DNA from: Bacteroidales bacterium
GTDB taxonomy: Bacteria > Bacteroidota > Bacteroidia > Bacteroidales > JAOZVK01
Length of the DNA stretch: 6,299 nucleotides
Direction of reading: 5' to 3'
NCBI GenBank assembly: GCA_029938185.1
Contig: JAOZVK010000346.1
Coordinates: 1-6,299 of the forward strand
Part shown: positions 1 to 5,800 of the stretch, piece by piece
Position numbering within the stretch: the first letter of the stretch is position 1
Layout: the number at the start of each line of letters is the position of its first letter
Made by a program: the position numbers and the translations under genes
The notes under the pieces: generated by a model
Told to the model about the DNA's origin: nothing
Seen by the model: only the letters and a program-made list of their open reading frames with translations
The model's database searches: none

Positions 1-52
1 AACTAATAAAAAACTTAAATAAGCTATTTTTGCTCGTATTTTTATAAGCCCA

Positions 53-77
53 GCTAGCCCGTCAGAAGTTGGGCAGT
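53..77. repeat. Left copy of a direct repeat bracketing the chemoreceptor gene
   Basis: The core CCCGTCAGAAGTTGG recurs at 1625-1639 in the same orientation. Over 53-77 versus 1621-1644 the copies match at 22 of 25 positions, with one gap and two substitutions. Weaker similarity continues about 20-25 bases to the right of both. In this copy GCCC (57-60) and GGGC (71-74) can form a short stem around a 10-base loop. The two copies enclose the whole gene at 215-1558. This is probably a dispersed genomic repeat, but only these two copies are visible. Confidence 0.7.
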
Positions 78-125
78 ATAGTTTTTCAAGTAGTTTTAAT
101 CATAGAATTAAAGTAAAGATTAGCA

Positions 126-169
126 AAACTTTATGTAACTTTGCGTCAAACTTTGTGTAACTTTGCGGT
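126..169. repeat. Two 22-bp tandem units built on AACTTTGYGT
   Basis: Units 126-147 and 148-169 match at 19 of 22 positions. Each is made of two related 10-11 base words (AACTTTATGT, AACTTTGCGT, AACTTTGTGT, AACTTTGCGG), so the array is effectively four short words. It is followed by GGTTAAAAAAC. Words of the form 'CTTTGCG...GGTTAAAAA' are common dispersed intergenic sequence in Bacteroidota as far as I recall; that part is recollection, not shown here. The array lies 46 bases past the chemoreceptor stop codon. Confidence 0.7.
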
Positions 170-214
170 TAAAAAACTGCTAACTTAAAACTGGTAGCCA
201 AAAATTATATTAAA

Positions 215-1558
215 CTATTTAATATTAAAATTAGAAATAATTTCATTTAATTGTTGGGCATGTGTTGATAATTCTTCAGCACTTGCTGACAGCTCCTCGG
301 CGGTAGCCATATTTTCGTTTGTTGTACTTGTGAGTTGTATTATTGAATTATTTATTGCCAGAACACCAGTCTGCTGTTCTTTACTTGCTGACACTATATT
401 ACTTACAAGTTTTGCACTTTTCAAAATTTTTGGTATAACTTTATCTAATTGCTTTGATGTTGTTTGTGAAACATTTTGATTATACATTGATAATTGTTCT
501 ATTTCTTCAGATGCAAGTAAAGTTTTATCTGCAAGTTTTCTAATTTCGCTTGCTACTACAGTAAACCCTTTTCCTGATTCTCCTGCTCGTGCTGCTTCTA
601 TTGATGCGTTTATTGATAGAATATCGGTTTTGTCTGCAATTTCAGAAATGATTTTTATTTTTTCGTTTATTTCATAAACAGATTCTAATGTTTGTATAAT
701 CATTTTTTTGCTCTGCTCCATACTTTTTGCGGAATTTGTTGTAATTTCACTTGTATTTTCTGCATCTTTGGTATTTGAATTTATCATTGCTAACATTTGT
801 TCCATTGTTGTGGATATTTCTTCGGTAGTTGAGGCTTGTTCATTGGTGCTTTGAGTTATTTGTTGCGATATTAAAGATTGTTGATTGCTTGCGTGCGAAA
901 GTTGCATTGCACTAATTTTTATTCTTTTAGCAACTTGTTTCATGTGAAGATTATGTGTTTCCATTTTTTTGTTATTTTCACTTAATAATTTCACTGAAGT
1001 ATTTATAAATTTTGTAAAAAAATATGTTATTAAAAATATAAGAACTAATGTTATCATATACACAGGAAAACTTGTATCAGCATAAGATGCTATATTTGTG
1101 GGTAAATCAGGTTTTTTTATAATAAAAATAAATAAAGAGGTAATTAAAACAATGATTGAATTTATTATAAAAATAAAACGAATTGCAAACATAGCAGAGA
1201 ATATAACAATAAACAGATTCGTATAAAATTCAGACATAAAAAAACTATAAACTGGATCATTGGTTAAATTAAAAAGCGTATCAAATGATATAAGCAAAGT
1301 TAAAAATAATGTTACTATGTTTCCTGCTAAGATAACTTTTCCTCTTTGTATCAGTAACAACACTATAATTGCAAGCACTATAACAGGTAATATTGCTACC
1401 AGAAAGTTAAATGTTCCACTTACAACATAGTAAACTGATAACAGTGTTGTTAATGTTCCGCCGACAAGCATAATTATCAACAGTATCTTTGATTTATCAT
1501 AATCAATTTGCGATTTGTATTTGTAGTTTTTTAAGAAAAATTTAAATATTGCTTTCAT
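215..1558 (-). CDS. Membrane-anchored methyl-accepting chemotaxis-type protein (447 aa)
   Basis: This is a transducer of the methyl-accepting chemotaxis protein family. Such proteins work as coiled-coil dimers that control the CheA kinase through CheW at a cytoplasmic hairpin tip. About six hydrophobic helices are visible near residues 24-46, 50-71, 77-95, 112-126, 128-148 and 164-186. They are joined by short loops, so there is no large extracytoplasmic ligand domain. The rest is a long helical signalling domain (about 195-447). Its conserved tip reads EAARAGE at 321-327, then GKGF and SEIRKLA at about 329-343. The usual QTN before the tip is KTD (310-312). Candidate methylation segments rich in E, S, A and Q lie near 240-256 and 419-437. 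No HAMP domain and no C-terminal CheR-binding pentapeptide is seen; the protein ends NFNIK. The ATG at 1558 is chosen because the basic N-terminus and first helix follow it directly. No Shine-Dalgarno is present. No che gene is nearby, so the receptor is an orphan in this window, and the ligand is unknown. Confidence 0.93.
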   Translation of the reverse strand: MKAIFKFFLKNYKYKSQIDYDKSKILLIIMLVGGTLTTLLSVYYVVSGTFNFLVAILPVIVLAIIVLLLIQRGKVILAGNIVTLFLTLLISFDTLFNLTNDPVYSFFMSEFYTNLFIVIFSAMFAIRFIFIINSIIVLITSLFIFIIKKPDLPTNIASYADTSFPVYMITLVLIFLITYFFTKFINTSVKLLSENNKKMETHNLHMKQVAKRIKISAMQLSHASNQQSLISQQITQSTNEQASTTEEISTTMEQMLAMINSNTKDAENTSEITTNSAKSMEQSKKMIIQTLESVYEINEKIKIISEIADKTDILSINASIEAARAGESGKGFTVVASEIRKLADKTLLASEEIEQLSMYNQNVSQTTSKQLDKVIPKILKSAKLVSNIVSASKEQQTGVLAINNSIIQLTSTTNENMATAEELSASAEELSTHAQQLNEIISNFNIK

Positions 1559-1563
1559 ATTTG

Positions 1564-1580
1564 AATTCTAAATTAGAATT
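1564..1580. promoter_or_regulatory. 17-bp palindrome just upstream of the chemoreceptor start codon
   Basis: AATTCTAA (1564-1571) and TTAGAATT (1573-1580) form a perfect 8-bp inverted repeat around a single central A. It lies 6 to 22 bases upstream of the minus-strand ATG at 1558-1556. The position suits an operator overlapping the translation start, or a small mRNA hairpin covering the ribosome-binding region. In AT-rich DNA such palindromes also arise by chance, so the function is inference. Confidence 0.3.
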
Positions 1581-1620
1581 ATTAGTTTAATAATATTTAA
1601 TTTGCATTATGTTTGACTTG

Positions 1621-1644
1621 GCTACCCGTCAGAAGTTGGATAGT
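1621..1644. repeat. Right copy of the direct repeat bracketing the chemoreceptor gene
   Basis: This is the second copy of the word at 53-77, in the same orientation, sharing the 15-base core CCCGTCAGAAGTTGG exactly. Here the bases after the core are ATAGT instead of GCAGT, and the flanking stem seen in the left copy is lost. It lies about 60 bases upstream of the chemoreceptor start codon. Confidence 0.7.
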
Positions 1645-1664
1645 CTTGTTTATCAGGTATTTCG

Positions 1665-1699
1665 TAACAGGATAAAAATCAATCCTGTTAATCCTGTCA
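1665..1699. repeat. AACAGGAT/ATCCTGTT inverted repeat with extra half-site
   Basis: TAACAGGAT (1665-1673) and ATCCTGTTA (1682-1690) are perfect 9-bp inverted arms around an 8-base loop. A further direct half-copy, ATCCTGTCA, follows at 1691-1699. 'ATCCTGTTAATCCTGT' words are a frequent dispersed intergenic sequence in Bacteroidota and some other phyla as far as I recall. The structure is seen directly; the family assignment is recollection. No function is shown. Confidence 0.65.
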
Positions 1700-1813
1700 A
1701 AAAATAAAATAATGTCCAATTATACGTGTAGCCTTTGACTTTGTTATAAAGCTTAGAATAACAAGTACAAATGGGTTAATTATTATTTGTGATTTGCCTT
1801 ATTAAATTACATA

Positions 1814-1841
1814 TTTCCAAGTCTAATCAAGACATTGGAAA
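1814..1841. other. Isolated stem-loop, 11 bp with one bulged base
   Basis: TTTCCAAGTCT (1814-1824) pairs with AGAC-A-TTGGAAA (1830-1841) around the loop AATCA, leaving only A1834 unpaired. Read on the plus strand it is followed about 11 bases later by a T-rich run (1853-1866), but no plus-strand gene lies upstream that it could terminate. It sits just left of the TM2 element, downstream of that minus-strand gene. It may be a structured repeat remnant, a small RNA 3' end, or chance. Confidence 0.35.
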
Positions 1842-1890
1842 GTGTTTACTGTAGCTTTTTAATTTTTAGGTTTTGATTATAAGTAGTTAA

Positions 1891-1912
1891 ACAAAAGTTT
1901 TTCGACATTTAC
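1891..1912. repeat. Left terminal inverted repeat, outer 22 bp
   Basis: The segment begins ACAAAAGTTTTTCGAC and is the exact reverse complement of 2539-2560 over all 22 positions. The match stops abruptly on both sides. An exact 22-bp match 626 bases away that includes the CG step is unlikely to be chance even in AT-rich DNA. Confidence 0.85.
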
Positions 1913-1946
1913 ATTTGTTAAATTGCGTTTTGTTAGAGCGTTAAAA

Positions 1947-1987
1947 AATGCGTAAGCCACATTAAATAGGTTGAAGACCTTAGTTGA
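1947..1987. repeat. Left inner inverted repeat block
   Basis: The block begins AATGCGTAAG and ends near GAAGACCTTAGTTGA. It matches the reverse complement of 2447-2487 at 36 of 41 positions with no gap. Its right half also forms the 5' arm of the stem-loop at 1964-2013. Confidence 0.8.
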
Positions 1988-2013
1988 TAGATTGTAAGGT
2001 CTTAGACCTATTT
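1964..2013 (-). terminator. Long stem-loop after the TM2 gene, possible terminator
   Basis: AAATAGGT (1964-1971) pairs with ACCTATTT (2006-2013), and AAGACCTTA (1974-1982) pairs with TAAGGTCTT (1995-2003). Two unmatched bases lie on each side between the stems, and the loop is 12 bases. That is 17 paired bases in total, about 30 bases past the TM2 stop codon on the minus strand. A T-run on that strand appears only about 15 bases beyond the stem (1942-1948 region), so it is not a textbook intrinsic terminator. The same word is part of the element's inverted repeats, so the hairpin may instead reflect element structure. Confidence 0.35.
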
Positions 2014-2044
2014 AGTCTCACTTAGGTAGATTGAGATTCTATTT

Positions 2045-2419
2045 TTAATAATTTTTTCTTTCCAAAGGGTTACCTTCTCCGTCTTTATAATCGCCTGTTA
2101 GTATTAATATTAAATCAACAAGAGTCCAAATTCCGCAGCCTCCAAAAGTTAATAATTGAGCTATACCTATTCCAATATCTCCTGTATAAAACCGGTGTGC
2201 ACCAAATGGTCCAACAAATAAATTTAATAATAGTGTAGTTAGCCAATCTCTTCCTACGGCAGATAATTTTGCACCACACTGAATACATCTTGCATCTGTT
2301 TTATATGTTGAGTATCCACAATCCTGACAATAATTATCACCTTGTTTGGGTGGAACACCACATTCTATACATACAACAGCTTTGTCCGATATTTCTTTTC
2401 CACAATTTCTACAATACAT
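2045..2419 (-). CDS. Double zinc-ribbon TM2 domain membrane protein (124 aa)
   Basis: Two four-cysteine zinc-ribbon knuckles open the protein: C3, C6, C17, C20 and then C31, C34, C45, C48. A TM2 domain follows (about 57-120). It has a first hydrophobic helix (59-70), the family turn PFGAHRFYTGD (71-81), a second helix near 86-108 containing GGCGIWTLVDLILI, and the usual tail KDGEGNPL (112-119). Both ribbons have complete ligand sets, so they should bind metal. The ribbons are expected on the cytoplasmic side; no signal peptide is seen. TM2 proteins are widespread in bacteria and their biochemical role is not established, so no function is assigned. The ATG at 2419 starts directly on the first ribbon and is preceded by an A-rich stretch without Shine-Dalgarno. 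The gene lies alone inside an inverted-repeat element (1891-2560), which suggests it may travel as a passenger. Confidence 0.9.
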   Translation of the reverse strand: MYCRNCGKEISDKAVVCIECGVPPKQGDNYCQDCGYSTYKTDARCIQCGAKLSAVGRDWLTTLLLNLFVGPFGAHRFYTGDIGIGIAQLLTFGGCGIWTLVDLILILTGDYKDGEGNPLERKNY

Positions 2420-2446
2420 TTTTTTTTAATTTTTAGTTAATAAAAT

Positions 2447-2487
2447 TCAATTAAGGTCTTCGACCTATTTATTGTTACTTACGCATT
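2447..2487. repeat. Right inner inverted repeat block
   Basis: This is the inverted partner of 1947-1987 (36 of 41 positions). Its segment TAAGGTCTTCGACCTATTTA (2452-2471) also matches 1995-2014 directly at 19 of 20 positions. The TM2 gene is therefore bracketed by both inverted and direct copies of one word. The centre is the interrupted palindrome AGGTC-TTC-GACCT. Confidence 0.8.
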
Positions 2488-2510
2488 AGTACAAAGATTA
2501 TTTAATCAGT

Positions 2511-2540
2511 AAGTTATGAATAAGTAAGTTATGAATAAGT
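2511..2540. repeat. 15-bp perfect tandem duplication
   Basis: The unit AAGTTATGAATAAGT occurs twice without change (2511-2525 and 2526-2540), and a partial copy of its last bases precedes it. The duplication abuts the right terminal inverted repeat and explains most of the length difference between the two arms. Perfect identity suggests recent slippage or duplication. Confidence 0.85.
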
Positions 2541-2560
2541 AAATGTCGAAAAACTTTTGT
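2539..2560. repeat. Right terminal inverted repeat, outer 22 bp
   Basis: This is the exact reverse complement of 1891-1912, ending CGAAAAACTTTTGT. It marks the right boundary of the putative TM2 element; the next bases are AACAG. Confidence 0.85.
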
Positions 2561-2587
2561 AACAGTACTTTGTATTAAAGTTAAAAG

Positions 2588-2595
2588 CAAATATA
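2588..2595 (-). promoter_or_regulatory. Candidate Bacteroidota -7 element for the TM2 gene
   Basis: Read on the minus strand this is TATATTTG, a full match to the Bacteroidota -7 consensus TAnnTTTG. A weak -33 element (ATGG, at about 2615-2618) lies 19 bases upstream, the expected spacing. Transcription would start near 2580, outside the inverted-repeat element, and run through its right arm to the ATG at 2419. The base composition makes chance matches likely. Confidence 0.28.
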
Positions 2596-2641
2596 TATTA
2601 AAAATAAATAAAATCCATTTAATTGAAAAAATAAAAATACA

Positions 2642-2649
2642 TATATTTG
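2642..2649 (+). promoter_or_regulatory. Candidate Bacteroidota -7 element for the outer-membrane gene
   Basis: TATATTTG fully matches TAnnTTTG. A TTG at 2623-2625 lies 16 bases upstream, a little closer than the usual 17-23. The implied leader before the ATG at 2827 would be about 170 bases and would include the inverted repeat at 2722-2752. Confidence 0.33.
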
Positions 2650-2721
2650 CATAAAGGCACTCCTAAAAACTCGGGGTTCATAACTTTTTTAAACTTCAAA
2701 ATTACGGTTTATTGCTGTATA

Positions 2722-2752
2722 TTAGTATTATACAATTTAAAAGTAATACTAA
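2722..2752. promoter_or_regulatory. 9-bp inverted repeat upstream of the outer-membrane gene
   Basis: TTAGTATTA (2722-2730) and TAATACTAA (2744-2752) are perfect inverted arms around a 13-base spacer, ending 74 bases before the start codon. It could be an operator for a dimeric regulator or a leader hairpin. The low GC content lowers confidence. Confidence 0.3.
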
Positions 2753-2826
2753 AATCGAAATTTTTAGGAAAACACATTACATAAATATATTCATTAATTT
2801 TCAATAAGCTTAAAATATAAAATTAA

Positions 2827-5800
2827 ATGAGAATAATTAATATAAAAAAAAGTATAATAACTATTTTACTTCTCGCATGTTCGTTTCTGAATCTAAAAGC
2901 TCAGTTTTATAATGGACACCAAATGGATTTTGGTAAAAACAGAGTTCAATACAACGATTTTTATTGGGAATACTATCGTTTCGACCGTTTTGATACCTAC
3001 TTTTATCGTGACGGTAGAAAAATTGCAAAATATTCGCTCAAGTTTATCGAAAAAAAATTACCAGAAATAGAAAACTTTTTTGGTTTTCATCTAAGCAAAC
3101 GAATTATATTTGTTATTTATAATAAACAGTCGGAGTTTAAACAAAGTAATATTGGATTGATTTCGGGCGATAGTCAATATAATACTGGAGGAGTCACAAA
3201 AATTATTGACAATAAAGTTTTTATATATTTCGAAGGTGATTATAAAAAATTAGAAAAACAAATAGCAGCAGCAATTGCCGAAGTTATTATCAATGGAATG
3301 TTATCTGGTACAAACTTAAAAGATAAAATTACCACTTCAACATTACAAAATATTCCCAATTGGTATATAAAAGGCTTAATTTCATATGTTTCTGAAAATT
3401 GGAGTTTTGAAATTGATGATAAAGTAAAAAATGGAATATTGAGTGGAAAATATGATAAATTTAATTGGCTTTCGGGCGAAGATGCAGCTTATGCTGGTCA
3501 TTCTATATGGAATTATATTGCCCAAAATTATGGAAAGTCGGTTATTCCCAATATTTTATATCTAACAAGAATTAATAAAAATGCAGACAATGGCTTTGCA
3601 TATATACTTGGTCTTAATATAAAAGAATTTACTCCTTTGTGGTTGGAGTATTATAAAAATTTATATTCAAAACAAATAAGCAATAAAAACCTTCCTAAAG
3701 AAGAAGGTAAAGCTATAAAAACAAAAAGAAACCTTGTTTATCAACAAGTTAAACTTAGTCCCGATGGTGAATATATTGCATATACAACAAATATAATGGG
3801 TAAACACAAAGTTTGGATATGTAATACAAAAACAGGTAAACGAAAAAAAATTATCAGACTTGAACACAAAATTGAACAAGAAACTGATTATTCATATCCA
3901 ATATTGGGTTGGCATCCTAAGGGGCAAAAATTAACTATTATAAGTGAAGAAAAAGGAAATTTGGTACTTAGATACTATAAGGTTAAGACAAAAGAAAAAG
4001 AAGATATACTTCTTCATTACTTTGACAAAATTAATAGTTTTTCGTATTCGGATAATGGTACAAAAATGGTTTTTTCGGCTGTTTTAAAAGGACAAACAGA
4101 TATTTTTGTATATAATATTTCGGCAGGAAGTAGCGAAAGAATTACACAAGATTTGGCTAATGATTTTAATCCAAGATTTATTGAAAAATCAGAAAAAATT
4201 ATCTTTAATTCCGATAGGACAAGCGACACTATTGTTTTTGAAAAAAATGAATACGCTCCCATTGCAAGAACACACGATTTGTTTGTTTATGACTATAAAA
4301 ATAAGTCGAAAATACTTAGAAGAGTTTCAAACACAAAATATATTAATGAAACAAAACCATATGGAATAAGCAAAAACAAATATGTTTACTTATCCGATAA
4401 AAATGGTATAATAAACAGAGAAATAGCCAGTTTCGATAGTAGTATCAATTTTATTGACACTACAATTCACTATAGATATTTTACTACAACATATCCATTA
4501 ACAAACTATTCGAGAAATATAAACAGTTTTGATATTAACACAAAAAATAATTTAATAACAGAAATTTTATTTAATAATAAAAAACAGGATTTATATAAGA
4601 ATGAATTGGATTTGAGCAAAAATTCAATAAAAGGAAAATATAGTAATACCGAATTTCGAAACAAAAAAACCAGAGCTTATATTGATGTTGATAGTTTGCT
4701 TAGTTTAGAAGCATACAGAGAAAAAAGACAAAAAGAAATTGCAGATAGTATAGCAAAACATGCTCCTGAGTCGATAAAACACCCTGATAGTACATTGATT
4801 AATATTAATCATTATGTATTCGAAAATGAAAAAATATATGCATATCATAAAGTTTTTAAAACAGATTCGACTGAGATTAAAAACAAAAAAGATAGTTTGG
4901 CTTTTCCTAAACAAAAAATATATCTAACTTCGTTTTATCCTAATTATTTGGTATCTCAAGTCGATTTTGGTTTTTTAAATGCATCATATCAGGTGTTTAA
5001 TGGAGGTCCATTTTATTTTAATCCGGGACTAAATATTTTTATGAAAATTGGAACTAATGATTTATTTGAAAATTATAAGATTACAGGCGGATTTAGATTT
5101 GCTGGAGACCTCGAAAGTAATGAATATTTACTTAGTCTTGAGGATTTAAAAAACAGGTACGATAAACAATATATATATCACCGTCAAGTAATTAGTAGTT
5201 ATTTTTCAAAAATAAAAACTCATAAATTGATGTATATATTGAAGTATCCCTTCAATCAAGTAATGTCATTAAAGGGAACTTTTAGTATGAGATATGATAT
5301 TGCTACATTGTTAGCAACCAATAGTGCAACATTGGAGCAAGGTGATGCTTACAGGGTGTTTTCAAGTATTAAACTTGAATATATCTTTGATAATACAATA
5401 AGTTTAGGTCTGAATATTTATGAAGGTTTACGTTTTAAAATATTTAGCGAATTTCATCAACAGGTTTATGATAAATATGATGATATTTATGTTTTTGGTG
5501 CAGATTTTCGATATTATCTGAAAATTCATAGAAATTTAATTTTTGCAACTCGTTTTGCAGCAAGTACATCGTTTGGTAAAGGAAAATTGATATATTACTT
5601 AGGAGGAGTTGATAGTTGGACAGTTTTTTCGCAAAATAAAAGTGTTTTTGATACACTTGTTCGAATTAATCAAGACGAAAATTATGTTTATCAAGCAGTT
5701 GCTACAAACATGAGAGGCTTTAAACAAAATGTAAGAAATGGAACCAGTTTTGCAGTAATAAATACAGAAATACGCTGGCCTATTTTTCGATATTTTATAA

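Larger units (their letters stand above)
1..214. other. Intergenic region downstream of the chemoreceptor gene
   Basis: No coding region is supported here. The stretch holds a GTCAGAAGTT-containing repeat (53-77) and a tandem repeat (126-169), both listed separately. Short alternative stems are possible around 48-74: GCCCA at 48-52 or GCCC at 57-60 can each pair with the GGGC ending at 74. No T-run follows on the minus strand where a terminator for the chemoreceptor gene would be expected, so no terminator is called. Confidence 0.6.
1559..2044. other. Repeat-rich intergenic region between the two minus-strand genes
   Basis: No coding region is supported in these 486 bases. From left to right they hold a palindrome at the chemoreceptor start (1564-1580), the right copy of the GTCAGAAGTT repeat (1621-1644), an AACAGGAT inverted repeat (1665-1699), an isolated stem-loop (1814-1841), the left arm of the TM2 element (1891-1987) and a long stem-loop (1964-2013). 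A weaker stem can form at 2014-2038 (AGTCTCA with TGAGATT, one G-T pair). No clear TAnnTTTG promoter element was found on the minus strand upstream of the chemoreceptor gene. Confidence 0.6.
1891..2560. mobile_element. Putative 670-bp inverted-repeat element carrying the TM2 gene
   Basis: The two ends are perfect 22-bp inverted repeats (1891-1912 and 2539-2560). A second inverted block (1947-1987 and 2447-2487) matches at 36 of 41 positions, in the same order from each end. The arms differ in length because the DNA between the two blocks is 34 bases on the left and 51 on the right, where a 15-bp duplication lies. The only gene inside is the zinc-ribbon TM2 gene. There is no transposase, so this would be a non-autonomous (MITE-like) element with a passenger gene. 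No convincing target-site duplication is visible: the flanks read GTTAA on the left and AACAG on the right. Alternatives are a local inverted duplication or a long-range RNA structure around the gene. Confidence 0.45.
2420..2826. other. Divergent intergenic region between the TM2 gene and the outer-membrane gene
   Basis: No coding region is supported in these 407 bases. They hold the right arm of the TM2 element (2447-2560) with a 15-bp tandem duplication, two divergent TAnnTTTG candidates (2588-2595 minus, 2642-2649 plus), and an inverted repeat (2722-2752). ACTCC and GGGGT around 2659-2677 could make a weak stem in the presumed 5' leader of the large gene; no known riboswitch was recognised. 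Confidence 0.6.

Noticed and set aside
1891..2560. Integron gene cassette with an attC site.
   Set aside because: No GTTRRRY/RYYYAAC core sites in the expected arrangement and no integrase. The structure is two separate inverted arms, not one folded attC.
1876..2575. Target-site duplication flanking the TM2 element.
   Set aside because: The flanks (GTTAA and AACAG) share no repeat longer than two bases at the exact ends, which is not evidence.
2869..2883. Lipoprotein lipobox in the large protein (LLAC, with C18).
   Set aside because: The hydrophobic stretch before C18 is short, and a good signal peptidase I site (LKA or KAQ at 23-26) follows. An Omp85-type barrel protein is expected to use signal peptidase I.
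3667..5656. Several open frames of 69-87 codons within the large gene, mostly on the opposite strand.
   Set aside because: They lie wholly inside a well-supported coding region, have no recognisable domains, and are biased toward residues expected from AT-rich out-of-frame reading.
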